From an uncultured Clostridia bacterium (GTDB lineage Bacteria > Bacillota > Clostridia > Oscillospirales > Ruminococcaceae), in NCBI GenBank assembly GCA_947389015.1, contig CANDVA010000011.1, positions 1 through 64,000 of the forward strand: a DNA stretch of 64,000 nt, read 5' to 3'. The notes under the pieces were generated by a model. The model saw only the letters and a list, made by a program, of their open reading frames with translations, was not told the origin of the DNA and searched no databases. Of the stretch, positions 49,944 through 59,150 are shown piece by piece; position 1 is the stretch's first letter, and every line of letters begins with the position of its first letter. The translations under genes were made by a program, and so were the position numbers.

Positions 49944-50819
49944 CTAATGCTTTTCAAGCTCCGCGCCCGAATAAAAGGTGCGGAGTATCTCCTCGGCGGT
50001 GCTGCCGTTTTTCGCCATGAAGTCGGCGGCGTTTATGCTCATACCCTTGTTTTCGCCCAATCCGAGGCAGGTGAAACGGAATTTGTCCTCGGTATACTCG
50101 ACGGTCACGGCGACGCTGCGCAGTCCGAACGCCTGTTTAAGCGCCGCGCCCGTTATCCGTTCGCCGTTGAACTCAATGTACAGAAGCGTTCCCGTGTCGG
50201 CGCAGACAGCGTTTGCGAACCATTCCGAGCAGTCGGGCGATATCGTTCCGCTCTTGTGGAGAGTTCGCCGTACCTCCTCGGTCGTGAACGCGGTGCGGCT
50301 CTCGAAGCCCTCCGCGCCGATATCGCACGGCAGCGCGACCGACGGCGATACGGGAGGACAATCGTCCGTTCTGCCCGAGGATATCCCGCACATCTGTGCG
50401 TATATCGGCTCGCCGTCGAGGGTGAGCAGCAGTTTTTCGGCGGCTCGGACGGCGTTCGTAACGCGCTCGTCGTTATCGCCGTCGGTGAACGGGAAATCCG
50501 CGCCGACCGTGAAGTCCGCGCCCATATTCTCGAAGCCCTTTTTGACCGAGAGCGCATACATGGCGCGGGAGTGCTCCGCGGCGGCGATTGCCGTAAGCGC
50601 CTCGTCCGCGAGGATCTCACCGTTCGTAAGCCCCGTCACGCACCCCGCGAGAAACCGGGAGTAGCTCATCGTGAGTATCTCGCCGCGCTCGGGGAGGTAT
50701 ACGCTTACGCGGCTCGGCGCGGAGGCACGGCCGTTAGCGGTCACGCTCAGCAGTACGGCGACTATTGCCGTGAGGAGCAGCAGGGCTGCGCCCGAGACTA
50801 TGGTCATCTTTTTTGGCAT
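49944..50819 (-). CDS. spoIID: Diverged SpoIID/LytB-domain protein
   Basis: 291 residues on the minus strand. N-terminal signal anchor (about residues 7-28). The SpoIID/LytB domain is recognisable by ILTMSYSRFLAGCVTGLT, EALTAIAAAEHSRAMYAL and the C-terminal NGSTAEEILRTFYSG. In SpoIID, a lytic transglycosylase of the engulfment machinery, the first block normally contains the catalytic Glu (VVASEMP). Here the aligned sequence is CVTGLTN, with no Glu at that position, and the late GHG-x-GMSQ motif reads GENKGMSI. It is therefore perhaps inactive or altered. The start has GGAG 7 bases upstream on this strand. It is convergent with the HTH-repeat gene. Confidence 0.72.
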   Translation of the reverse strand: MPKKMTIVSGAALLLLTAIVAVLLSVTANGRASAPSRVSVYLPERGEILTMSYSRFLAGCVTGLTNGEILADEALTAIAAAEHSRAMYALSVKKGFENMGADFTVGADFPFTDGDNDERVTNAVRAAEKLLLTLDGEPIYAQMCGISSGRTDDCPPVSPSVALPCDIGAEGFESRTAFTTEEVRRTLHKSGTISPDCSEWFANAVCADTGTLLYIEFNGERITGAALKQAFGLRSVAVTVEYTEDKFRFTCLGLGENKGMSINAADFMAKNGSTAEEILRTFYSGAELEKH

Positions 50820-50943
50820 TTGGGGTCTCCTTTCGAGGGGGCTTTTTTGTCGTGTCGGACAAGGGGTACAAGGGACGGCTTTGTTGTTTATTTCCCATGT
50901 GTGTATTTTGCAATATTTAAATCACAATAATTCAAAACAGCCC

Positions 50944-50972
50944 TTGACTTTATTTTGAAAGTGTAGTATAAT
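50944..50972 (+). promoter_or_regulatory. Promoter of citrate synthase
   Basis: TTGACT (50944-50949), 17 bp, TATAAT (50967-50972); the gene starts 75 bases on. The promoter is divergent from spoIID. No Rex box is visible. Confidence 0.85.
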
Positions 50973-51047
50973 TATAGGGTAATGAATTGCCGCGCGGGAT
51001 AAATTTCATTGAAAAGCACGCCCGACGGCTGTAATGGAGTGATTGAA

Positions 51048-52412
51048 ATGGACAGAATGGAACAGCTTAAATCCACCGACAGATTAAAGCAGATGTGCGC
51101 GGATTTCGTGCAGAACAGCCTTATCGACAGCTCGCTGTACAATAAATTCGGAGTTAAGCGCGGTCTGCGAAATTCCGACGGCTCGGGCGTGGTCGCGGGG
51201 ATAACGAACGTCTGCTGCGTTCACGGATACGTGCTAAGCGAGGGCGACAAGCAGCCCATAGACGGCGAGCTTATCTACCGCGGCTACAACGTCCGAGACC
51301 TTGTGGGCGGCGCGCTCGGCGACGACCGCTACGGCTACGAGGAGGTGGCGTATCTGCTGCTGTTCGGCGTGCTGCCGAACGAGCGGGAGCTTACGAGCTT
51401 TTCGCGCCTTATCGCCGAATACCGCGAGCTGCCGCGCTATTTCAGCGAGGACGTTATCATGCGCAATCCCTCGCCGAACATCATGAACAAGATGCAGCAG
51501 GCGGTGCTTACGCTGTACAGTTACGACAGCGATCCCGAGGATAAGTCGGTCGAGAGCGAGATGATGAAGGCGATATCGGTCATCTCAAAGCTTCCCGCGA
51601 TAATGGTGGCGAGCTATCAGACCATGCGGCGCTTTTATTACAACGATACCATGGTAATGCACCAGATAAACAAAGAGGAGAGCCTTGCCGAGAGCATTCT
51701 CTCGACCCTGCGCGACGACCGCGCGTACACTCCCGAGGAGGCGAAGCTCCTCGATGTGTGCCTTATGCTCCACGCGGAGCACGGCGGCGGCAATAACTCG
51801 ACGTTCACCTGCCGCACGGTGTCGTCGTCGGGCACGGACGCTTACTCGGCGTATTCGGCGGCGATAGGCTCGCTTAAGGGTCCGCGTCACGGCGGCGCGA
51901 ACATAAAGGTAATGGAAATGCTCGAGCACGTCAAGGCGGGCGTCAAGGACTGGGATAACGACGGCGAGGTCCGCGAGTTCCTGCGCAAGCTCCTGCGCAG
52001 GGAGGCGGGCGATAAGTCGGGACTGATATACGGTATGGGTCACGCGGTGTACACGCTGTCCGACCCGCGCGCGGTCATACTCAAGTCGAACGCCATGAAG
52101 CTGGCGGAGGGTACGGAGTTCGAGGCGGAGTTCAGACTGCTCGACAGTATCGAAAGGCTCACCCCCGAGGTGTTCGCCGAGGAGCGCGGCGATATTAAAA
52201 ATATATGTGCGAACGTGGATATGTATTCGGGGCTTGTATATAAAATGCTGAAGATACCCGTGGAGATGTACACGGCGCTGTTCGCGTGCGCGAGAATGGC
52301 GGGCTGGTGCGCTCACAGAATGGAAGAGATGATAAACGGCAAGCGCATCATCAGACCCGCTTACAAGGCGATAAATCTCAATAAGGAGTACATACCGTTA
52401 AGCGATAGATGA
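51048..52412 (+). CDS. gltA: Citrate synthase
   Basis: Condenses oxaloacetate and acetyl-CoA. 454 residues from the ATG at 51048 (TGGAGTGA upstream); a TTG at 51009 is open but unsupported. It is of the longer clostridial type. LHAEHGGGNNSTFTCR with the catalytic His (near residue 246), GSLKGPRHGGANIKVMEML, and YGMGHAVYTLSDPRA match. With acn and icd it completes the route to 2-oxoglutarate. Confidence 0.95.
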   Translation: MDRMEQLKSTDRLKQMCADFVQNSLIDSSLYNKFGVKRGLRNSDGSGVVAGITNVCCVHGYVLSEGDKQPIDGELIYRGYNVRDLVGGALGDDRYGYEEVAYLLLFGVLPNERELTSFSRLIAEYRELPRYFSEDVIMRNPSPNIMNKMQQAVLTLYSYDSDPEDKSVESEMMKAISVISKLPAIMVASYQTMRRFYYNDTMVMHQINKEESLAESILSTLRDDRAYTPEEAKLLDVCLMLHAEHGGGNNSTFTCRTVSSSGTDAYSAYSAAIGSLKGPRHGGANIKVMEMLEHVKAGVKDWDNDGEVREFLRKLLRREAGDKSGLIYGMGHAVYTLSDPRAVILKSNAMKLAEGTEFEAEFRLLDSIERLTPEVFAEERGDIKNICANVDMYSGLVYKMLKIPVEMYTALFACARMAGWCAHRMEEMINGKRIIRPAYKAINLNKEYIPLSDR

Positions 52413-52416
52413 CCCC

Positions 52417-52445
52417 TTGACAAATCGTGTAAATTGTATTATAAT
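52417..52445 (+). promoter_or_regulatory. Promoter directly after citrate synthase
   Basis: TTGACA (52417-52422), 17 bp, TATAAT (52440-52445), consensus quality. It begins 4 bases after the gltA stop and serves the unknown membrane-protein gene at 52631. Confidence 0.85.
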
Positions 52446-52461
52446 AAATAATAGCCGCGTG

Positions 52462-52495
52462 AACTTCGGCATCGCCGAAGTTCTCTGCGTTTTTT
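52462..52495 (+). terminator. Leader hairpin with T run ahead of the 52631 gene
   Basis: AACTTCGGC (52462-52470) pairs with GCCGAAGTT (52474-52482), loop ATC; a T run follows after a 7-base gap (52490-52495). It lies about 10 bases past the predicted transcription start. Further along are ATTGCC/GGCAAT and GC-rich stems up to 52600. No known riboswitch or T-box (no GGTGG-type box) is recognised. Confidence 0.5.
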
Positions 52496-52630
52496 GCTCT
52501 GAATTGCCTTAATGGCAATCTCTAATTTCGCGTTTCGTTCGAGACCGCAAAATGCCGCGTGCTGCCGCAACGCGTAACGGGCGGCTTTATTTTCAAACCT
52601 TTGCCTTAAAATAGGGAGACTGCTTATATT

Positions 52631-53539
52631 ATGAAAAAATCGCTTATAGCTATGATAGCGGGCTTTGTGTTGTGTACGGCGATAAGACTGTACACTATCG
52701 TCGCCTGCACGGATATGACCACGGGATTTTATTACCACGACAGCGCGCTGCTGTGCAATATACTGTATTTCGGAGCGGTGGCGCTGACGTTCGTCGGAAC
52801 CATCGTGACGGCGCTGCTCGACGAAAAGGGCGGGCTGGACAGCGTTACGGAGAAGGACGTGACGGACGCGCGAGCGGCGGTAGTCGGGTTCGGACTGCTC
52901 GTGCTGGCGCTGTTCGCGGGGTACGACGGTATGGCGGAGGCAAAGGCGGTCACGCCGCTGTCAATGCTGATAATATCGGATTACGCTTTCGCGGCGGGCG
53001 CGGCTATACTCGCGTTTATTATACTGTACCAAAAGGAATTCAAGCCGTTTATGGGGTTCATTATGGCTTTGGGCGGCGGCTACTACACGGCGCGCGGAAT
53101 TTGCTGCTTTAAGGAGCGCATGGTCATAGCGTCGGTGCCCGAATACGTTATCTCGGCTCTGAGCACGGTGGGCGCGGCGGTAACGTTCCTTATGCTCGCG
53201 AGGTTCTTCTCGGGGAACTCGGGAAAGTTCACGAAAAAGGCTATGTTCGGCTGGGGCGCGGCGACGGCGGTCATGACGCTGTCGTCTGCGGCGGCGACCG
53301 CGCTGGCGGATATTGCCGCGCCCGAGGAGATATCGCGGCGCATAACGCTCTCGGAGCGCGAGGCGGAGCTGTTCTTTCAGACCGTAGGCGGCGACGGCGG
53401 GTATATGATGGTCTATACGCCGCTTTACGATATCGTCACGGGATTGTTTATCGCGGCGGTGCTGATAACGGTGCTGTACACGAAGCATACGGAGACCGCG
53501 GAAAGCGCCGAGGTCACGAACGACGGCGCGGAGGAATGA
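52631..53539 (+). CDS. Unknown multi-pass membrane protein
   Basis: 302 residues with about seven hydrophobic segments (roughly 5-25, 42-62, 84-105, 113-133, 138-155, 172-195 and 270-290) and an acidic C terminus. Not recognised. GGGAG is about 13 bases before the ATG, a weak site. It has its own promoter and is ended by a terminator, so it is a single-gene unit. Confidence 0.7.
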   Translation: MKKSLIAMIAGFVLCTAIRLYTIVACTDMTTGFYYHDSALLCNILYFGAVALTFVGTIVTALLDEKGGLDSVTEKDVTDARAAVVGFGLLVLALFAGYDGMAEAKAVTPLSMLIISDYAFAAGAAILAFIILYQKEFKPFMGFIMALGGGYYTARGICCFKERMVIASVPEYVISALSTVGAAVTFLMLARFFSGNSGKFTKKAMFGWGAATAVMTLSSAAATALADIAAPEEISRRITLSEREAELFFQTVGGDGGYMMVYTPLYDIVTGLFIAAVLITVLYTKHTETAESAEVTNDGAEE

Positions 53540-53545
53540 TTTTTC

Positions 53546-53571
53546 AAAGGGGGCGTTCGCTCCCTTTTTTT
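53546..53571 (+). terminator. Terminator after the 52631 gene
   Basis: AAAGGGGGCG (53546-53555) pairs with CGCTCCCTTT (53558-53567, one G-T pair) around TT, then a T run. Confidence 0.88.
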
Positions 53572-53700
53572 GTTTTTTCATAAAAAATCAAAAAAAGGTC
53601 TTTTATTATCGGAAAAAATATGTTATAATATGTAATGTATATATTAAAAACCCCAACCTGTTGTGTTTTTTAGAATAAATGAACTAAAACGGAGGATAAT

Positions 53701-55038
53701 GTGAAATTCAGAATGATCGCGCTGCTGCTTGCGTGCCTGACGATGTGCGGGTGCTCGGCGGCGGCTTCGGTGGAAAACCTGCTTATTCCGCCAAAGCTCC
53801 TCGCGGAGCAGGACGAGATTTATAAGGAGCTTATAAGCAGCGTGGGACAGGGCGTAAAGCTCAAGTATCCGAGGAGCGGCGACTACCGTTCCGCGTTCGT
53901 TATGTACAATATCGACGACGAGCCAGGGGACGAGGCTATGGTGTTCTACGAGAGCAAAAACAATCAGTCGGGCGAAAGCTCGCTGAGACTGAAGTTCCTC
54001 GACAAGAACGACGGAAAATGGGAGGCTGTGTACGATATGTCCTGCGCGGGCAGCGAGATAGACAGTATCAGCTTCGCAAGGCTCGGGACCTCCGAGGTCA
54101 TAGATATTATTATCTGCTATACGCTCCTCAACCAGACCGAGAAAACGTTTTCGGTGCTGAAATACGCTGACAAAAAGCCCGTCGAAGCGGTCTCGGGACC
54201 GTACTCCTGCCTTGAGGTGACAGACCTGAACAGCGACGGCGCGGACGAGCTGGTCACCGTCAGCGTAAGCAAGGTCACAATGCTGTCCTCGGCGGCTATG
54301 TACACCGACGGCGAAAACGGCTTTGAAAGGTTATCCGAAACGCCGCTGTACGGCGGTATCTCGGATTATCTGCGCGTCACCAAGGGTCAGCTCAGCGAGA
54401 CCATACCCGCGCTGTTCCTCGATTACTCGACGGGAAATCAGCAGGCGGGGACCAACGTGCTGTACTGCTACGGCAACAGGCTCGTATGTCCCGACAGCGT
54501 GGGTCAGAATCCGTCGGCGGGCATAATCTCGCGGCAGGTAAACGACTATATGGCGCAGATATATTGCTATGATATCGACAACGACGGCTTTGTCGAGATA
54601 CCCTCCACCACTCCGCTGCCCGGCTACGAAACGCTCACCAGACCCGAACAGCTCTGCGCGGTGCAGTGGTACACGGTGCAGGACGATAATTTCATACAGG
54701 AGCATTACAGCTACTTTTCGGGGAAATATCGGTTCGCTTTGCTGTTTCCCAATCGGTGGTGGGGCGTTGTGACCGCCGTCGCGGACTTCACCACCAACGA
54801 GATCGTCTTTATTTCGTATAACGCGGAGACGGGTCTCGCCGTCACCGAGGAGACGGAGCTTATGCGTATACGCTCTGTATCCAAGGACGACCCCGAGGCG
54901 CTCGAGGAGTCGAAGTCGCTCAAGCTCCTCGGCGAAAGCGACGACGCGGTGTTCTACTGTATCGAGACCACGGGCTACAAGACGGGCAAGCTCGCACTTA
55001 CGGAGAGCGAGCTTAAGGCAAGTTTTATTATACTTTAA
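53701..55038 (+). CDS. Lipoprotein with Asp-rich repeat-like segments
   Basis: 445 residues from a GTG start with GGAGG 5 bases upstream. Signal peptide MIALLLACLTMCGC with the lipobox ending at Cys18. The mature part has repeated Asp-rich turns: DLNSDGADELV (about 178) and CYDIDNDGFVEI (about 290), like FG-GAP/VCBS calcium-type loops. Function unknown. It lies 24 bases upstream of the two-component system, so it may belong to the signal-sensing unit. Confidence 0.75.
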   Translation: MKFRMIALLLACLTMCGCSAAASVENLLIPPKLLAEQDEIYKELISSVGQGVKLKYPRSGDYRSAFVMYNIDDEPGDEAMVFYESKNNQSGESSLRLKFLDKNDGKWEAVYDMSCAGSEIDSISFARLGTSEVIDIIICYTLLNQTEKTFSVLKYADKKPVEAVSGPYSCLEVTDLNSDGADELVTVSVSKVTMLSSAAMYTDGENGFERLSETPLYGGISDYLRVTKGQLSETIPALFLDYSTGNQQAGTNVLYCYGNRLVCPDSVGQNPSAGIISRQVNDYMAQIYCYDIDNDGFVEIPSTTPLPGYETLTRPEQLCAVQWYTVQDDNFIQEHYSYFSGKYRFALLFPNRWWGVVTAVADFTTNEIVFISYNAETGLAVTEETELMRIRSVSKDDPEALEESKSLKLLGESDDAVFYCIETTGYKTGKLALTESELKASFIIL

Positions 55039-55062
55039 CTTTTAGGGGGCTGTTTATCGGTT

Positions 55063-55758
55063 ATGAAACGCATTTTGGTTGTGGAGGACGAAAACGATAT
55101 CCGCGATTTCGTAGTGATAAATCTCCGCAGAGCGGGCTACGACGTTACCGACGTGGCAAGCGGAGAGGACGCCGTGGGAGAATATCAGAGGCAGGGCGGC
55201 AATTTCGACGTGGCGCTGCTTGATATAATGATGCCGGGAATGGACGGCTTCGCGCTGTGTCGCTGGATACGCGAGCAGAGCGGCGATATCGGGATAATAA
55301 TGCTCTCGGCGAAGAGCCAGGAGATGGATAAGGTCAACTGCCTGATGATCGGCGCGGACGATTATGTCACAAAGCCGTTCTCGCCGTCGGAGCTGGTGGC
55401 GAGAGTGGACGCGATATACCGCAGGGTCAGCGTGAACCGCTCGCGCCGCGAGGAGCCTAAGGTGATAACCTCGGGACCGTATACGCTCGATTATCAGAGC
55501 AGGATACTGTACAGTCACGGCAAGCCCGTCGACTTAACGCAGATAGAGTACCAGATACTGGAATATCTTATGAAAAACCGGAACTCCCCCGTCGACAGGA
55601 TATCCATACTCAAGCACATATGGGGAGATTCCTACGTCGGCGAGGATAAGGTCATAGATGTGAACATAAGGCGATTGAGAATGAAGATCGAGGAGGATCC
55701 CTCCACTCCGAAATATATTCAGACGGTATGGGGCTTCGGCTATAAGTGGAACGGTTAA
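55063..55758 (+). CDS. OmpR/PhoB-family response regulator
   Basis: 231 residues. Receiver domain (1-120) with VEDENDIRD, phosphoacceptor Asp in ALLDIMMPGMDG (about residue 53) and the Lys in TKPFSPSEL. A C-terminal winged helix (about 135-231) contains LTQIEYQILEYLM, SYVGEDKVIDVNIRRLR and VWGFGYKW. The histidine kinase follows after 2 bases. It is organised like PhoPR or VicRK systems, but the signal is unknown. Confidence 0.95.
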   Translation: MKRILVVEDENDIRDFVVINLRRAGYDVTDVASGEDAVGEYQRQGGNFDVALLDIMMPGMDGFALCRWIREQSGDIGIIMLSAKSQEMDKVNCLMIGADDYVTKPFSPSELVARVDAIYRRVSVNRSRREEPKVITSGPYTLDYQSRILYSHGKPVDLTQIEYQILEYLMKNRNSPVDRISILKHIWGDSYVGEDKVIDVNIRRLRMKIEEDPSTPKYIQTVWGFGYKWNG

Positions 55759-55760
55759 AT

Positions 55761-57200
55761 ATGGAAAAGGGACTGAAAGCGGCAAGGCGGCGCTTCGGCA
55801 AGCGCTCTATCGCGACGCGGTGGATGATGAATACGCTGTCGGTGGTCGCGATATTGCTTATCGTCGCGAATTTGTGTATTTATTACTTTACCAAGCAGTA
55901 CTATTACGGCTCGGCGGAGAGCTATGTCATCTCGGAGGCGAACGCCTCGCAGATGATCCTCGCGAGATTGTACGAGGACTTGTCGGTCAACTTCTCGTCG
56001 GAGGTAAGGCATATCATCGAGAACTTCGACAAGAAGGATCAGATGGAGATGATGTCGATAAACCGCGCGGGAGAGGTTACGCTGTCGTCGAGCGGGTTTT
56101 CGCCCGACAAGACCTACTTTATGCCCGACTACGAGGCGGCTGCCGCGAGCGAGGAGGGCTTAGGCGTATATCAGGGCAGAGACGGCGGCGAGAATATCCT
56201 TGCGGTCACGATAATTATGACCACCACAAGCTCGAGCGTCAGCGCGCTCAGGTTCGTTACGTCGCTTACTTTGGTGGACGATCAGATATCGGGGATAATG
56301 CTCGCGGCTCTGCTTATAAGCGCGTTTATCCTGCTTGTCGTCGTTATGACGGGCGCGTATTTCGTAAAGTCCATATGCGTGCCGCTCGTGCAGATAAGCT
56401 CAACGGCTAAAAAGCTCGCGAAGGGCGATTTCTCGGAGCGCATACCGATAACCTCCAACGACGAGATTGGTCAGCTCTCGCAGGCGTTCAACGAAATGGC
56501 GAACGGTCTGGAGAACTCCGAGCAGATAAAGAACGACTTCATAAGCTCCGTATCGCACGAGCTGAGAACGCCGCTCACCGCGATAAAGGGGTGGAGCGAA
56601 ACGCTGAACCTCGGCTACGATCCCGAGACGTTCGCGAAGGGTATGAAGGTCATAACCGGCGAGACGAAGCGCTTGGAGCGAATGGTGGAGGAGCTGCTCG
56701 ATTTCTCGCGTATACAAAGCGGTCACTTTACGCTCCAGATGTCGACCATAGACGTTATCGCGGAGCTTGAGGACGCTATTCTGATCTACATCGACAAGGC
56801 GAAAAAGGAGAGCGTGGTGCTCTCGTATAACGAGCCCGAGTTCCTGTGCGCGGTCTACGGCGACAAGAACAGGCTCCGTCAGGTGTTCATCAACATAATC
56901 GACAACGCGCTGAAATACACCGAGGCGGGCGGCTCTATCGACATACTTGCCGAGAAGAACGACGACGCGGTCACGATAACGATTGCGGACAGCGGCGCGG
57001 GTATCGCGCCCGAGGATCTTCCAAAGGTCAAGCAGAAGTTCTACAAGGCGAACAGCACAAAGCACGGCTCGGGAATAGGGCTTGCGGTCGCGGACGAGAT
57101 AATCTCCCTGCACGGCGGTCTGCTGGAGGTGGAGAGCGAGCTGGGGTACGGCACTACGGTAACGATAACGCTGCCGCTGGTTAAGAACCTGTCCGCGTAG
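55761..57200 (+). CDS. Sensor histidine kinase
   Basis: 479 residues. Transmembrane helices at about 24-46 and 177-200 flank an external domain of about 130 residues. HAMP (about 200-250), HisKA with SHELRTPLTAIKGW (phosphorylated His near 262), then HATPase with NIIDNALKYTEAGG (N box), DSGAGIAPEDLPKV (G1) and GSGIGLAVADEI (G2). It pairs with the regulator just upstream. The ATG at 55761 is used; the GTG at 55746 lies inside the previous gene. Confidence 0.94.
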   Translation: MEKGLKAARRRFGKRSIATRWMMNTLSVVAILLIVANLCIYYFTKQYYYGSAESYVISEANASQMILARLYEDLSVNFSSEVRHIIENFDKKDQMEMMSINRAGEVTLSSSGFSPDKTYFMPDYEAAAASEEGLGVYQGRDGGENILAVTIIMTTTSSSVSALRFVTSLTLVDDQISGIMLAALLISAFILLVVVMTGAYFVKSICVPLVQISSTAKKLAKGDFSERIPITSNDEIGQLSQAFNEMANGLENSEQIKNDFISSVSHELRTPLTAIKGWSETLNLGYDPETFAKGMKVITGETKRLERMVEELLDFSRIQSGHFTLQMSTIDVIAELEDAILIYIDKAKKESVVLSYNEPEFLCAVYGDKNRLRQVFINIIDNALKYTEAGGSIDILAEKNDDAVTITIADSGAGIAPEDLPKVKQKFYKANSTKHGSGIGLAVADEIISLHGGLLEVESELGYGTTVTITLPLVKNLSA

Positions 57201-57261
57201 CCGTTCAACGCTTGTATTGCGGGATATGCGGACAGGTTCAAAGAAAAAGAAAGGTCGGAAG

Positions 57262-58266
57262 ATGAGTAAAAAAAATGCCGATAAGGCTATAAATACGGAC
57301 AAAAAGACTACGGTCGGCGGTCAGGCGCTGATCGAGGGGATAATGATGAAGGGCGTTTCCGTCGGCGCTATGGCGGTGCGGAAAAAGGACGGCTCCGTCC
57401 ACGTCGAGGAATGGGAGCTGCCCGAGAAGAAGTGGTACAACAAAGCTCCGTTCTTGCGCGGGTGCTTCAACTTCGTCGAGATGATGCGTGAGGGTATGAA
57501 GTGTATGAACAAGTCCATGGAGATAAGCGGAATGCTCGAGGACGACGAAAACGAGCCGAAAAGCAAGGTCGACGTGTGGATAGAAAAGCACCTCGGCGAA
57601 AAGGCGTATTCCGTGATAGGCGGGCTGCTCACCGTGCTCATGGTCGCGGCTATGCTGTTCGTGTTCCTGTTCGTGCCGAGCTGGCTGTTCGCCATGATAG
57701 AAAAGGCGGCGGGCGAAGCGGACGTTACCATGTGGAAAGCGCCGTTCGAGGGCGTTCTGAGGCTCGTGCTGTTCGTCGTCTATATGGCGTTGATAGCGCA
57801 GATGAAGGACATCAAGCGCACCTACGAATACCACGGCGCGGAGCACAAGACCATTGCCTGCTACGAGGCGGGAAAGCCGCTTACCGTCGAGAATATCCGC
57901 CCCATGGTGAGATTTCACCCGAGGTGCGGCACGAGCTTTATCATAATCACGCTGCTCGTGAGCATTCTCGTTTTTATGATAGTGCCGATAAATCCCGCGG
58001 AATGGTGGGGTATCGAGAACACCATGCTAGCGGCGCTGCTGCGCGTACTGATAAAGCTGCCGTTCGTGCCCGTGGTGGTGGGCATTTCCTACGAGCTTAT
58101 CAAGCTCGCGGGGCGGTATACAAACCCGTTTACGAGGATAATAAGCGCGCCGGGGCTATGGATGCAGCGGCTCACAACGCGCGAGCCCGACGACAGTCAG
58201 ATAGAGATCGCCATTGCCGCGGTCACGCCCTGCCTGCCTAAGGACGGAGAGGACGATAATTGGTAA
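57262..58266 (+). CDS. DUF1385 membrane protein
   Basis: 334 residues. GGQALIEGIMMKG near residue 17 and YEYHGAEHKTIACYEAGKP (about 190) with RFHPRCGTSF are the DUF1385 signatures (conserved His and Cys). About five transmembrane helices. Function unknown, but the gene neighbours prmC in many Firmicutes, as here. The ATG at 57262 is preferred over 57217. Its stop overlaps the prmC start region. Confidence 0.88.
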   Translation: MSKKNADKAINTDKKTTVGGQALIEGIMMKGVSVGAMAVRKKDGSVHVEEWELPEKKWYNKAPFLRGCFNFVEMMREGMKCMNKSMEISGMLEDDENEPKSKVDVWIEKHLGEKAYSVIGGLLTVLMVAAMLFVFLFVPSWLFAMIEKAAGEADVTMWKAPFEGVLRLVLFVVYMALIAQMKDIKRTYEYHGAEHKTIACYEAGKPLTVENIRPMVRFHPRCGTSFIIITLLVSILVFMIVPINPAEWWGIENTMLAALLRVLIKLPFVPVVVGISYELIKLAGRYTNPFTRIISAPGLWMQRLTTREPDDSQIEIAIAAVTPCLPKDGEDDNW

Positions 58267-59108
58267 TGACGATACGTGAATTACAGCGCGAGATGATGTA
58301 CAAGCTCGCCGATATAGGCGTTGAGAACACGCGCTTTGAAACAGAACAGCTCCTCGAAAGGGCGGGACTTTCGAGGCTGAGACTGCTCACCGAACCGAGC
58401 GGGAACGTTCCCGAAAAGGTGGAAAGAGCGGCTCTGGAAATGCTCGGGCGCAGGGTCTCGGGATATCCGTTACAGTATATTCTCGGCGAATGGGAGTTTT
58501 TCGGGCTGCCGTTCAAGGTCGGGGAGGGCGTTCTGATACCGCGTCAGGATACCGAGACGCTTGTGGAGCGCGCCCGCGATATTCTCCTCGGGAGAGCGCC
58601 CGAGGAGCGCTGCACCGCCGACCTGTGCGCGGGCAGCGGCTGTATCGGCATTGCGCTCGCGAAGCTGTGCGGGGCTAAGGTAAGGTGTATAGAGCTGTCG
58701 GAGGCGGCGTTCGGGTATCTCGAACAAAATATCGCGCTCAACGGAGTGGGAGACCGCGTTACCGCCGTTCTCGCGGACGTTCTGGACGAATCGTCCGCGG
58801 TCGGGGAATTCGACCTGATAGTTGCCAATCCGCCTTATCTCGACGATACGGATATGAAGAATTTGCAGCCCGAGGTTGCTCACGAGCCGAAAATGGCGCT
58901 GTACGGCGGCGCGGACGGTCTCGGCTTTTTCCGCGGGATGATAGCCGTATGGGCTAAGCGGCTCAAGCGCGGCGGAGCGTTCGCGGTCGAGATAGGTATG
59001 GGGCAGGAGCGCGGCGTTATCGAGATATTTGCCGAAAACGGCATAAGAGCCGACTGTATAACGGATATGCGCGGAATTTTCCGCGTGGTATACGGCGTTA
59101 AATTTTAG
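58260..59108 (+). CDS. prmC: Peptide chain release factor glutamine methyltransferase PrmC
   Basis: Methylates the Gln of the GGQ motif of release factors. 282 residues from a TTG at 58260, which has GAGAGG 7 bases upstream; the alternative ATG is 58266. N-terminal helical domain, then VLIPRQDTETLVE, motif I (ADLCAGSGCIGIALA near 122) and the catalytic NPPY in VANPPYLDD (near 192). It overlaps the DUF1385 stop. Release factor genes are not in this window. Confidence 0.94.
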   Translation: MVMTIRELQREMMYKLADIGVENTRFETEQLLERAGLSRLRLLTEPSGNVPEKVERAALEMLGRRVSGYPLQYILGEWEFFGLPFKVGEGVLIPRQDTETLVERARDILLGRAPEERCTADLCAGSGCIGIALAKLCGAKVRCIELSEAAFGYLEQNIALNGVGDRVTAVLADVLDESSAVGEFDLIVANPPYLDDTDMKNLQPEVAHEPKMALYGGADGLGFFRGMIAVWAKRLKRGGAFAVEIGMGQERGVIEIFAENGIRADCITDMRGIFRVVYGVKF

Positions 59109-59150
59109 AACACGTTCTTAACGGTTACATAGATTTGGAGGTTTTTTACA

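Noticed and set aside
49947-50930. 327-codon plus-strand frame opposite the SpoIID relative
   Set aside because: The minus strand has a signal anchor, SpoIID-type motifs and a ribosome site; the plus frame is an Arg-rich shadow.
59107-59118. AGAACACGTTCT palindrome before recA as a LexA (SOS) box
   Set aside because: The half-sites are only 2 bases apart, whereas the Gram-positive SOS box needs GAAC-N4-GTTC. No promoter is visible around it either.
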